Source of the DNA: Sphingobium sp. HWE2-09
GTDB lineage: Bacteria; Pseudomonadota; Alphaproteobacteria; Sphingomonadales; Sphingomonadaceae
Length of the DNA stretch: 64,000 nt
Assembly: GCF_035989265.1 (NCBI RefSeq)
Contig: NZ_JAYKZX010000001.1
Span: 818,501-882,500 of the forward strand
Direction: 5' to 3'
Part shown: piece after piece, positions 1 to 9,700 of the stretch
How the letters are laid out: every line of letters starts with the position of its first letter
Position numbering within the stretch: the first letter of the stretch is position 1
Position numbers and translations under genes: made by a program
Notes under the pieces: generated by a model
Seen by the model: the letters and a program-made list of their open reading frames with translations, nothing else
What the model was told of the DNA's origin: nothing
The model's database searches: none

Positions 1-1467
1 TTGAAGGCCAAGACCGGGGCGGGCGCGATCTTTGCACTGGATCGGCATGGACGGACGATCGCGGCGTCCAACGCGCGCCTGCCCAGCAGTTTCGTCGGGC
101 AGGATTATAGTTTTCGGCCCTATTATAGCGTCGGCTGGCGCAGGGGCGGGGGCGAATATTTCGCGCTGGGCACGGTCAGCCATCGTCCGGGCCTCTATCT
201 GTCCCGCCGGATCGAGAGCAGCGACGGGCCGATCGGCGTGATCGTGGTGAAGGTCGAGTTCGCGGCGATCGAACGGACATGGCAGGACCGGCGCGCGCTC
301 AGCTTCGTGGCCGACGGCAATGGCGTGCTGTTGCTGAGCAGCGATCCAGCGCTGCGGTTTCGGGCGTTGCGGGCGATCGATCCGGCACGCAAGGCGCAGA
401 TCAAGCAGGCGCTGCAATTTGGCGGTGCGCCGTTGACGCCGCTGGGCATCGCGATCGGGACCGATGGCCTGACGCGGATGCCGGACGGATCGCAGGCGAT
501 GACGGCGACGCTGGCCGTCCCGGTGCCGGGATGGCGGCTCTATCATATAGAGCCGCTGGATGGTGCGTTGCAGGGCGCGCGGCAACGGGCGGAGATTGCC
601 GCCATACTGTTTGCGATCCTGCTGGCGTTGCTGCTGGCGGTGGCGGCCTGGGCGATCGTGCGGCGCGCGCGGGCGATGGAGGCACGTTCGGTGCTGGAGC
701 GGGAAGTTGCGCTGCGGACACGGGATCTGGCGCGGGAAATGGATGCGCGGGTGAGCGCCGACCAGCGATACCGCCAGGCGCGCGAGGAGCTGGCCCATGC
801 CAATCGGCTGGGCACGCTGGGCACGATTTCGGCTGGCGTCGCGCATGAGATCAACCAGCCGGTGGCGACGATCCGCACCTTTGCCGAAAATGCGTCCGCT
901 TTTCTGGCCCGGGCGCAGCCCGAACAGGTCGCCACCAACCTGCGCGAGATCGTGGCGATGACCGACCGGATCGGCAGCATCACCGCGCAGCTGCGGCGCT
1001 ATGCGCGACGCGGCGTTGGCGAAATCGGCCCGGTATCGCTGGGGCTGGCCATCGATGGCGTGCGCCTGCTGGTGGGCGACCGGTTCCGAAGCGCGGGCGT
1101 GCGCATCGACCTGCCGAGGCCCGACCCCGCCCTGATGGTGCGGGCGGGGCGCGTGCGGCTGGAACAGGTGCTGGTCAATCTGCTGACCAATGCGCTGGAA
1201 GCGGTGCAGGGCCAGCCCGATCCATGGGTCATGGTCACGCTGGCGCAGGCGGATGGCCGGGTGATGCTGGACATTCGTGACAGCGGGACCGGGATCGATG
1301 CCGCCGTCGCGGATCAACTATTCATGCCCTTCGCCACGACGAAGGCTGGCGGGCTGGGGCTGGGCCTGCATATCGCGCGCGACATCATGGTCGAATTTGG
1401 CGGGTCGCTCGACCATGTGGCGGGCGACGACCACACCCTGTTCCGCATGACATTGGATGCCCTATGA
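1..1467 (+). CDS. DctB-like sensor histidine kinase, 5' end cut by the window
   Basis: This is the C-terminal 488 residues of a membrane sensor kinase of the DctB (C4-dicarboxylate sensing) type. The first visible residues belong to a periplasmic PAS/Cache-like sensor; one membrane span lies at about residues 198-220 (IAAILFAILLALLL). A short coiled linker follows, then the HisKA H-box (GVAHEINQP, His282), the N-box (NLLTNALEAV) and the G-boxes (DSGTGID, GLGLGLHIA). DctB proteins are usually about 600 residues, so roughly 100 residues including the first membrane span should lie left of the window and the TTG at base 1 is not a trusted start. The stop overlaps the ATG of the response regulator by 4 bases, so the two are an operon and a cognate pair. 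No dctA transporter is visible, so the ligand cannot be assumed to be a dicarboxylate. Confidence 0.85.
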   Translation: MKAKTGAGAIFALDRHGRTIAASNARLPSSFVGQDYSFRPYYSVGWRRGGGEYFALGTVSHRPGLYLSRRIESSDGPIGVIVVKVEFAAIERTWQDRRALSFVADGNGVLLLSSDPALRFRALRAIDPARKAQIKQALQFGGAPLTPLGIAIGTDGLTRMPDGSQAMTATLAVPVPGWRLYHIEPLDGALQGARQRAEIAAILFAILLALLLAVAAWAIVRRARAMEARSVLEREVALRTRDLAREMDARVSADQRYRQAREELAHANRLGTLGTISAGVAHEINQPVATIRTFAENASAFLARAQPEQVATNLREIVAMTDRIGSITAQLRRYARRGVGEIGPVSLGLAIDGVRLLVGDRFRSAGVRIDLPRPDPALMVRAGRVRLEQVLVNLLTNALEAVQGQPDPWVMVTLAQADGRVMLDIRDSGTGIDAAVADQLFMPFATTKAGGLGLGLHIARDIMVEFGGSLDHVAGDDHTLFRMTLDAL

Positions 1468-2789
1468 GCGAATTGCCGATCCTGCTGGTCGATGACGACG
1501 AAGCGCTGCGCCATGCGCTGGTTCAGTCCTTTCAACTGGCCGACATGGCGGTGGAAGCCTTTGCCGATGGGGCGTCGGCGCTGGCGCGGCTGGACGCGGG
1601 GTTCGGCGGCGCGATCGTGTCGGACATTCGCATGCCGCGCATGGACGGCAACGAGCTGTTCAGGCGGGTCGCGGCGATCGATCATGAAATTCCTGTCATC
1701 CTGATGACGGGTCATGGCGACGTGCCAATGGCGGTTGCGGCGTTGAAGGCCGGGGTGTTCGATTTCATCGCCAAGCCCTTCGCCACCGATCATCTAGTCG
1801 CATCGGCACGGCGCGCGCTGGAGATGCGACGGCTAGTGCTCGACAATCGCCGGTTGCGCGCGGCGGCGGATGAAAGCGCGGGCGGCGAGCCATTGATCGG
1901 CGAGACGCCGGTGATGGTGCGGCTGCGCGAGAATATGCGACAGGTCGCCGATGCCGACGTCGACATATTGATCGAGGGGGAGACCGGCACGGGGAAGGAA
2001 CTGGTTGCGACGCTGCTCCACCGCTGGAGCCGCAGGCGCGGGCGTCCGTTCGTCGCGATCAACTGCGCGGCGTTGCCCGATGCGATCGCGGAGGTGGACC
2101 TGTTCGGTCAGGAAAGCGGGCGGACGCCGCATGCGCGCACGACCCAGTCGGGCCGCATCGCGCGCGCGAACAAGGGGTCGCTGTTCCTGGACGAGATCGA
2201 GAGCAGCCCGACATGGTTGCAGGGCGCGCTGCTGCGCGTGCTGGAGGAACGGGAAATCCTGCCCGTGGGGGCGGAGCAGCCGCAGGCGGTGGACTTGCGC
2301 GTGATCGCGGCGACCAAACCGGGGATCGAAGCGAGCGTCACCGAAGGCCGCTTTCGCGCCGACCTGCTCTATCGGCTGGACATGGTAAGGCTGCGCATCC
2401 CGCCATTGCGTGAGCGGCGGGCCGACGTGCCGTTGCTGTTCGGCTATCTGCTGCATCATGCGGCCGAGCAGATGAAGCGCGACGTGCCGCGTATCGGGCC
2501 GGACATTCAGGCCTATCTGGCCGATCATGACTGGCCCGGCAATGTGCGCGAACTGACCAATTTCGCCAAGCGGACGGTGCTGGGCATGCAGGCGGACGGT
2601 GCTGGTGACGGGCGCTTTCTCTCGCTCGCCCATCAGGTCGAACGGTTCGAAGCAGGGGTCATCCGCCAAGTGCTGGAGCGCGTCCAGGGCGACGCCCGAT
2701 CCGCCATGGCTGAGTTGCAGCTGCCGCGAAAAACCTTTTACGACAAACTCAATCGCCATGGCATCGAGATCGACGGTTATCGACCATGA
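1464..2789 (+). CDS. DctD/NtrC-family response regulator lacking the GAFTGA loop
   Basis: The protein has 441 residues with an N-terminal receiver (acidic pocket Asp10-Asp12, phospho-acceptor Asp54 in SDIRMPRMDG, Lys104), a central AAA+ domain (Walker A GETGTGKE at 172-179, Walker B LFLDEIE at about 240-246, R-finger region RADLLYRLD) and a C-terminal Fis-type helix-turn-helix (ARSAMAELQLPRKTFYDKL). It should be phosphorylated by the overlapping kinase. The odd point is the L1 loop: where sigma-54 activators have GAFTGA, this protein has ESGRTPHART (about residues 217-226), in a frame that is otherwise intact. It may therefore not remodel sigma-54 polymerase in the usual way. The downstream receptor gene is a plausible target, but I see no clear sigma-54 promoter in the 165-base gap. 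Confidence 0.88.
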   Translation: MSELPILLVDDDEALRHALVQSFQLADMAVEAFADGASALARLDAGFGGAIVSDIRMPRMDGNELFRRVAAIDHEIPVILMTGHGDVPMAVAALKAGVFDFIAKPFATDHLVASARRALEMRRLVLDNRRLRAAADESAGGEPLIGETPVMVRLRENMRQVADADVDILIEGETGTGKELVATLLHRWSRRRGRPFVAINCAALPDAIAEVDLFGQESGRTPHARTTQSGRIARANKGSLFLDEIESSPTWLQGALLRVLEEREILPVGAEQPQAVDLRVIAATKPGIEASVTEGRFRADLLYRLDMVRLRIPPLRERRADVPLLFGYLLHHAAEQMKRDVPRIGPDIQAYLADHDWPGNVRELTNFAKRTVLGMQADGAGDGRFLSLAHQVERFEAGVIRQVLERVQGDARSAMAELQLPRKTFYDKLNRHGIEIDGYRP

Positions 2790-2954
2790 AGCGGTCAAGT
2801 CGGCCGTCGTTACAGTAGATCATTGGGCGGAAGCCACCGGAGGTTCATCAATAAAAATGATGGATTTCAATTTGATCAATTAATTTATCAAACGACGCGT
2901 GGCGATCTAAGGCGAATTGGTAAGGCCACAAGGGTCACCTCAGGAGAGGAATTT

Positions 2955-5315
2955 ATGCTTCATCGTCTTGCCACCATCATATTGTCGTCCACCATGTTCA
3001 CGGCGCCCGCCATGGCGCAGGCGGTTAGCGACAATGCCGATGCCGGTCCGGGTGCAACGGAAATCGTGGTCACCGCTCAGCGCCGCGCGGAAAGCCTGCA
3101 ACGCGTGCCGGTCAGCGTCACTGCCGTATCGCAGGAAACGATCCGCTCGCAAAACCTCAACGATCTCACGCAAGTTTCGCGCGCCGCCCCTTCGCTGCAA
3201 GTGGGCACCGACAACTCCTTCGCCGTCCGCGGCGTCGGCACGCTGGCGTTCGCCGGTACGATCGACAGCAGCGTTGCGCTCGCCATTGACGAGGTCAATC
3301 TGGGCCGCCCGCTGCTCAACAGCCCGATGCTCAACGACATCGCACGCGTCGAAGTTTTGAACGGCCCGCAAGGCCTGTTGTTCGGCAAGAATGCGTCGGC
3401 CGGTTTGCTCAGCATCGTCACGACCCGCCCCAAGCTCGGCGAATATTCCAGTTCGACCAACATCGAAGCGGCCATGCGCTCGACGCCCGGGTCGGACGGC
3501 AATGCACCCGGCATCATTGTGCGCGAGACGCTGAACATCCCCGTGTCGGCCAATTCGGCGCTGCGCTTGAGCGGGCTGTATGCCTATCAGGAGCCGGGCA
3601 CGACCTATGTCGGCAAGCCCGATCCGGGCACGCGCCACGACCTCAATGCCCGCAGCTACTCGCTCAAGGCCAAATATCTGGCCGAACTGTCGGACAAGCT
3701 GACCCTCTATGTGATCGGCGATTACAACGAAAATCACGGCATCGCCGGTATTTTCGACAATAGCTATCGCCAGCTCGATCCCACCAGCCTGAACACCGCG
3801 CCGCTGGCCGCCGACGGGATTACCGCTGGTCGCGAAAATCTGAAGTTCGGCGGTGACGCCGACCAGTTTCGCGACATCAAGACGGGCGGTGCGCAGGGCC
3901 AGTTGAACTATCTGCTCGATTCGGGCGTGGAGATCAGCAACATCTTCGCCTGGCGCTTTTACACGCAGGATCAGGCGGTCGATGGCGATTATACCTCCTC
4001 CAACGGTCTGAACATCAATGCGACCCAGGGGCGGTATGACCAGTTTTCGAACGAGTTCCGCGTTGCCCTGCCTGCCGGGAACCGCCTGAGCGGCCAGGCT
4101 GGCCTCTACTGGTTCAAGTCCAAGCTCGACACCGCGCGCCAGCTGGGCGGCAACAGCTATCTGTCGGAAGCGGCCGCGGCAGCGTCGCCCTTCTGCGTCG
4201 GGCCGAACGCCGCCGCATCCTGCACCCGTATCAACGTGTCGCAGATCGGCAGCGACCGCGATTACATACTCGATACCGAGAGCTACGCCGCCTTCGGACA
4301 GCTGACCTATGACGTCACCGACGCGTTCAAGCTGATCGCGGGTGGCCGCGTGACGCATGACAAGATCGAAATGGACCTGTCGCAAAACCAGCTCAACTAT
4401 TTCCAGACGCTAAGCGGCCCGCGCGGCACCTACACGGCGGATTACAAGAACACCGATTTCAGCTGGAAGCTGGGCGCGCAATATCAGGCGACGCGCGACG
4501 TCATGTTCTATGGATTCTACGGTCGTGGTTATAAGGGGCCGGGCTTCAACGACAGCTTCCCCACCGCGACCGCCGACGTCGTCGTTCGGGAAGAAACGTC
4601 CAAGACCGGCGAAATCGGCATCAAGTCGAGTTTCTTCGATCGCCGTCTGACGCTCAACCTTTCGGCCTTCCATACCAAGTTCAACAATTTCCAAGTGCAG
4701 TCGTTCGAACCCACTCTGGCGACCTTCATCGTTCAGAACGCAGCGAAGGTCACGTCGAAGGGGATCGAGGCGCAGGTCATCGCTGCGCCGGTCACCGGCC
4801 TAACGATCAACGGTTCGGCATCGCTGCTGTCCTCGAAGTTCGACAGTTTTGCAGGCGCACAATGCTATCCGACGCAAACGACGAAGGGCTGTTCCGCAAC
4901 GGTCAGCACTTTCGATGCATCGGGCATGACGCTGCCGGCTGCGCCGAAATTCACCTCCACTTTGCAGGTGCAATATGAGGTCCAGACCGACGGCGACGTC
5001 AAACCCTTCATCCAGGGCAATTGGTATCATCGTTCGTCGATCAACTATGTCGTCAATCAGGCGCCGGGCGCGGGCATCGGCGCGATCGACATCTTCGGCG
5101 CGAGCCTGGGCGCGAAGATCGGCGATGGCATGCGCGTGTCGATCTTCTGCAAGAACTGCACGAACAAGATCAACCCGAGCGCAATCGGCATCGATTCGGG
5201 CGACACCAATGCGCGTAGCCCGCGCGGCGCCGCGACGCCCAAGCTGTCCTATACCCAGCAATGGGGGCTGGATTCGGTGCGGACGATTGGCCTGAACTTC
5301 GGCTTCGATTTCTAA
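2955..5315 (+). CDS. TonB-dependent outer-membrane receptor
   Basis: A 786-residue outer-membrane receptor for energised uptake of a small molecule. It starts with a signal peptide (MLHRLATIILSSTMFTAPAMAQA), then a TonB box (TEIVVTAQRR), a plug domain (VPVSVTAVSQETIRSQ, RVEVLNGPQGLLFGKNASAG) and a 22-strand-type barrel ending in an aromatic residue (FGFDF). The ATG at 2955 is chosen because AGGAGAGG lies just upstream and the signal peptide begins there; the frame is open to 2823 but that extension has no signal sequence. It belongs to the IroN/'iron complex' type expanded in sphingomonads, where most members import plant- or lignin-derived compounds. It sits 22 bases before a glycosidase gene, which suggests a glycoside as substrate. 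Confidence 0.88.
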   Translation: MLHRLATIILSSTMFTAPAMAQAVSDNADAGPGATEIVVTAQRRAESLQRVPVSVTAVSQETIRSQNLNDLTQVSRAAPSLQVGTDNSFAVRGVGTLAFAGTIDSSVALAIDEVNLGRPLLNSPMLNDIARVEVLNGPQGLLFGKNASAGLLSIVTTRPKLGEYSSSTNIEAAMRSTPGSDGNAPGIIVRETLNIPVSANSALRLSGLYAYQEPGTTYVGKPDPGTRHDLNARSYSLKAKYLAELSDKLTLYVIGDYNENHGIAGIFDNSYRQLDPTSLNTAPLAADGITAGRENLKFGGDADQFRDIKTGGAQGQLNYLLDSGVEISNIFAWRFYTQDQAVDGDYTSSNGLNINATQGRYDQFSNEFRVALPAGNRLSGQAGLYWFKSKLDTARQLGGNSYLSEAAAAASPFCVGPNAAASCTRINVSQIGSDRDYILDTESYAAFGQLTYDVTDAFKLIAGGRVTHDKIEMDLSQNQLNYFQTLSGPRGTYTADYKNTDFSWKLGAQYQATRDVMFYGFYGRGYKGPGFNDSFPTATADVVVREETSKTGEIGIKSSFFDRRLTLNLSAFHTKFNNFQVQSFEPTLATFIVQNAAKVTSKGIEAQVIAAPVTGLTINGSASLLSSKFDSFAGAQCYPTQTTKGCSATVSTFDASGMTLPAAPKFTSTLQVQYEVQTDGDVKPFIQGNWYHRSSINYVVNQAPGAGIGAIDIFGASLGAKIGDGMRVSIFCKNCTNKINPSAIGIDSGDTNARSPRGAATPKLSYTQQWGLDSVRTIGLNFGFDF

Positions 5316-5337
5316 GCCAGCGTCCGGAGTTTAGCCC

Positions 5338-6672
5338 ATGTCGGACGCACCGTCTTCGTTCCCCATCGACCGGCGGCACCTTCTTGCCGCCGGCGCCGCG
5401 GCGGGGCTGGTCCATGCGCCCGCCGCCGCTGCGGCTCGGGTGACGAGGGTCCGTTTTCCGTCCGGCTTCCTGTGGGGTGCGGCCACGGCCGGGCATCAGG
5501 TCGAAGGCAACAATACGTCCAGCGACACATGGGTGATAGAACATATATCGCCCACGTCCTTCGCGCAGCCGTCCGGCGATGCGTGCGACAGCCTGCATCG
5601 CTGGCCGATGGACATGGACATTGTCCGCGACCTGCATCTCAACACCTATCGCTTCTCGATCGAATGGGCGCGGATCGAGCCAGAGCCGGGCCAGTTTTCG
5701 CTGGCGATGCTCGACCATTATAAAGCGATGATCGACGGCTGCCGCCAGCGAGGCCTGCATCCGGTCGTCACCTTCAACCATTTCACCTGCCCGCGCTGGT
5801 TCGCGATGCAGGGCGGGTGGACGAACCCGCAGGCTCCAGCGCTGTTCGCGCGCTATTGCGACAAGGCGGCACGGCATTTGGCCCCGGGCATTCACAGCGT
5901 CGTGACGCTCAATGAGCCGAACCTGATGGCACTGTTGCGCTACAAGCTGCCGCCCCAGGCCTTTGCCCGCAACGACGCCATCATGGCGGCGGCGGCGCGC
6001 GCCACCGGATCGGATCGGTTCGTCGCCCAGTTCATCGAGACATCGGCCCAGACCGACGCGATGCTGCCCATCATGATCGCGGCGCACCGCGAAGCGCGCA
6101 AGGCGATCAAGGCCGTGCGTGGCGACCTGCCGGTCGGGTTCAGCCTGGCGATGGAGGATGACCAGCCCTTCGGCGCGGACAGCCGGATCGCGGACAAGCG
6201 GGCTAAATGCTATGACGCATGGCTGCACGAAGCGCGCTCCAACGATTTTATCGGTGTCCAGAATTATGAACGCGCGCGCATCGACAATAAGGGGCAGATG
6301 AAACCGCCTGCGGGCGCGCCCTTAAGCACGCGCGGGGCCGAAATCTACCCGGCTTCGCTCGCGGGTGCAGTGCGCTATGCCTGGCAAACGGCAGGCGTCC
6401 CGATCCTGGTCACCGAACATGGCATCGGCACATCGGACGATACGCAACGGGCCGCCATGATCCCCGAAGCCCTGCGGCACCTGAAAGCCGCGATGGACGA
6501 TGGCATCACGGTGCTTGGCTATATCCACTGGTCCTTACTCGACAATTTCGAGTGGATATTCGGATATGAACCTAAATTCGGCCTCGTCGCCGTCGATCGT
6601 TCGACATTCCGGCGGTCGCCCAAAGCGTCGGCATCGATATTGGCCAAGATCGCCCGCGCGAACGGGCTTTAA
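5338..6672 (+). CDS. Exported glycoside hydrolase family 1 (beta-glucosidase type)
   Basis: A 444-residue retaining beta-glycosidase. The N-terminus has a twin-arginine-like signal (DRRHLLAAGAAAGLV then AAAAA), so it probably acts in the periplasm, which is unusual because most GH1 enzymes are cytoplasmic. The GH1 signature FPSGFLWGAATAGHQVEG opens the barrel. The acid/base is Glu193 in TLNEP and the nucleophile is Glu360 in VTEHGIG (the family usually has TENG). The aglycone-side motif HWSLLDNFEWIFGY and the closing FGLVAVD are present. Length is normal for the family. It follows a TonB receptor by 22 bases, so a beta-glucoside could be imported and hydrolysed as one function. A phenolic glucoside such as coniferin would fit the rest of the window, but this is inference. 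Confidence 0.87.
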   Translation: MSDAPSSFPIDRRHLLAAGAAAGLVHAPAAAAARVTRVRFPSGFLWGAATAGHQVEGNNTSSDTWVIEHISPTSFAQPSGDACDSLHRWPMDMDIVRDLHLNTYRFSIEWARIEPEPGQFSLAMLDHYKAMIDGCRQRGLHPVVTFNHFTCPRWFAMQGGWTNPQAPALFARYCDKAARHLAPGIHSVVTLNEPNLMALLRYKLPPQAFARNDAIMAAAARATGSDRFVAQFIETSAQTDAMLPIMIAAHREARKAIKAVRGDLPVGFSLAMEDDQPFGADSRIADKRAKCYDAWLHEARSNDFIGVQNYERARIDNKGQMKPPAGAPLSTRGAEIYPASLAGAVRYAWQTAGVPILVTEHGIGTSDDTQRAAMIPEALRHLKAAMDDGITVLGYIHWSLLDNFEWIFGYEPKFGLVAVDRSTFRRSPKASASILAKIARANGL

Positions 6673-6765
6673 ACAGACTGCTTGGGATGAAGCGTGCATC
6701 GCGGGCGCGCGAGATCGCCACGCCCTATAGGATTGGCGCGTCACCCCGCGAAAATATGACCACCG

Positions 6766-9700
6766 TCATTGTCTCAAGATGGCGGCCAAGTCGGCCTGTC
6801 GAAACGGCTTGACGAGGCGGGGCAGTTCCGGCGCGATGCCATCGACATCGGCATAGCCCGAAACGATGAGCGGGCGCAGGTCAGGGAGTCGGCGCAACGC
6901 CTCCCGGGCCAATTCGGTGCCGTCCTTTCCGGACATGAGATGGTCGGTCACCAGAAGGTCCGGCTTCAACCCTTCATTCAGCAGCAACAGCGCCTCCTCT
7001 GCGGATCGCGCTTCGACCACTTCATACCCAAGGTCGATCAACATGTCGGCGGTGCTTGCCCGAACCACATCCTCGTCATCGACCAGCAGCACCCGTCCAG
7101 CGCCGGTGGAGGAGATGATGTCGCCAGCCCGTTCGATACGCGCGACATCGTCCTGTGTCGTTGGGAGCCAAAGTACCACAGTCGTGCCCAGGCCCGGCCG
7201 ACTGTCGATCGTCAACGCGCCGCCAAGCTGCGCCGCCAGACCATGCACCATCGACAGGCCAAGGCCGGTCCCCTTTCCGATGCCCTTGGTGGAAAAGAAG
7301 GGTTCGATCGCCCGCGTAAGGGTCTCCGCATCCATCCCGGTTCCGGTGTCCGACACGGATAGGCAAATATACTGGCCGGGCGAAAGACCAATTCTATGTC
7401 CCTTGGCGACGTCCTGGACATGGGCGGTGATGCTGAGGCGACCGCCAGTCGGCATCGCATCGCGTGCGTTTACGCTTAGATTCAACAAGGCCATTTCGAG
7501 CTGGTTCTGATCCGCCAGGGCGGCTGGCAGATTATTCCCCACATCGACGACCAGCTTGGTCTGCGGGCCTGATGTGCTGCCGATCAGTTCGGCCATGCCC
7601 GACACCAGTCCGGCGATGTCGATCGGCCGTGTTTGCAGTGGTTGGCGACGCGCAAACGCCAGCAGCCTTTGCACCAATGTGGTCGCGCGTTCGGCGGATT
7701 GCAGAGCGCCTGCGATCAGGCGCTGCTCGCGCTCGTTTCCGACGCCCTTGCGCTGCAGCATGTCCAGGCTGCCGACGATCGGCGTCAGCAGATTGTTGAA
7801 ATCATGCGCCACGCCGCCGGTCAGGCTGCCCATGGCCTCCATCTTCTGGCTCTGGCGCAAGGCTTCCTGCGCGCTCGCCAATTCCTGCTCGGCGCGCAAG
7901 CGATCAGAAATGTCGGTCGCCAAGTGAAAGGCGCCGACGACATGGCCCGCTTCATTCCTGAGCGGCGTATAATAGATTTCCCAAAAGGGTTGCCCATATT
8001 CCGGACGCCCGAACGTCTCGACCACCGTAAAGGCTTCACCTGCAAGCGCGCGCTTCATCTGCTGCCGCATCGCGGCGCTTTGTTCGGGGACGAACAGATC
8101 GGGGAATATATCACCCAACCGGGTGTCAAACCCGTTCACCCGGCGAAATTCATCATTATGCGCCTTGTTGAAAGCGATCAGTCTATAATCCTGGTCGAAA
8201 GCGCAGATCGGAAATGTGCTTGCCTCGATGATGTCGTGATAGAGCCGAATTTCCGCGGTGCGTTCAACAACCTGCCGCTCCAGTGTTTCATTGAGTTGCC
8301 GTAGCTTGTCCTCGACCGCCTTGCGTGCGCTGATATCATTAAAGAGTATCGCGACGCGATTTTGTCCCGGCGCGCCGGTCGGAAATGCGTGAACGTCGAA
8401 CCAACGCCCCATGGCTTGCGACCCGTTTTCGAAGCGGACGGCTTCGCCGCTGGCGGCCACTTTGCCGTAAAGTTCGAACCAATGCTGCTCCAGGTCGGGC
8501 ACCAGAATACTGGCCCAACGTCCTACGGCGTTGACCAGGCCTGTCTGTCGTTCGAAGGCAGGATTGCTCTCTACGAACCGGTAATCGACCGGACGATCCT
8601 GGTCGAACTTCATTTCTACGACGCAGAAGCCCACGTCCACCGCTTCGAACAGGGTACGGTATCGCGCTTCGCTTTCCCGTAGTCGCGCCTCCGCACCGAC
8701 GCGCTGCACATGCGACCAGCAGCGATCGACCCCGGCCTCGACAAGGGCGACCTCCTCATCGCGCCATGCGCGCGCGCGATCCTGGTGGACAGCCATCATC
8801 GCGACGAGCCGTCCGTCCTTGACGAGGGGGCAGCAGATGATGGCCTCAATCCCGATCGATCGGAACATGTCTCGCCCATCGGCCGGCGCCATTTCCCGCG
8901 CGACATCGGATATGACCAATGTCCGGCCGCTACGCATGTCCGCGGCCGCGCGCGACCCGAACAGATCGAGGCTGTATGTGCCCGCTGAACTCAATGTGCC
9001 GGGCGCGACGAAATCGTCACGGATGAAAAATCGGTCGTTGTCCGCATCCACATCGGCATAGGCGCAGCGTGACGCCTGCAGGGTGGTCGCGAGCAGTCTG
9101 GCCGCTGCGAGCATGGCGTCGGGCGCATCGGTCGCTGCCCGCAGCGCTTCGTCCAGTTCGCCCAAAAACCGCAATCTGGCTTCGCTGGCACGCAGCGCTT
9201 CCTCCGCCCGCTTGCGTTCGGTAATGTCGATCGCGGTGCCGATCATGCGGACGCACATGTCACTTTGGTCAAAAACGCCGCGGCCTTTGGCGGCGACCCA
9301 GCGGACCGTTCCGTCCTTGTTGCCGACCGTGCGATATTCGACATCGTAAAGCGCGCGCTGTTTGGGATCGCACGCGGCGTGATAAGCGGTTACGGTCTTG
9401 TCCCGATCATCGGGATGAATGCCTTCATAATAATCCTGCAGTGAAACCGGCGCATCGCCAGCGATGCCGAACATGGCTTTGACGATGGGCGGCCAGATCA
9501 TGATGTCATGGATCACGTCCACGTCCCAAAACCCGACCTCTGCGGCGTCCGTGGCCAGGCGCAGGCGTTCTTCGCTGATCGCCAGCGCCTGGCGGCTCTG
9601 CTGTCGTTCCGTCAGGTCGAGCATCGCGCCGATCATGCGTGTCGCCCGGTCGTCCTTGTCCCGGATGATATGACCGCGATCCAGAACGGACGCATAGCTG

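Noticed and set aside
2823..2954. N-terminal extension of the first TonB receptor
   Set aside because: The extension would bury the signal peptide 44 residues into the protein; AGGAGAGG sits right before ATG 2955.
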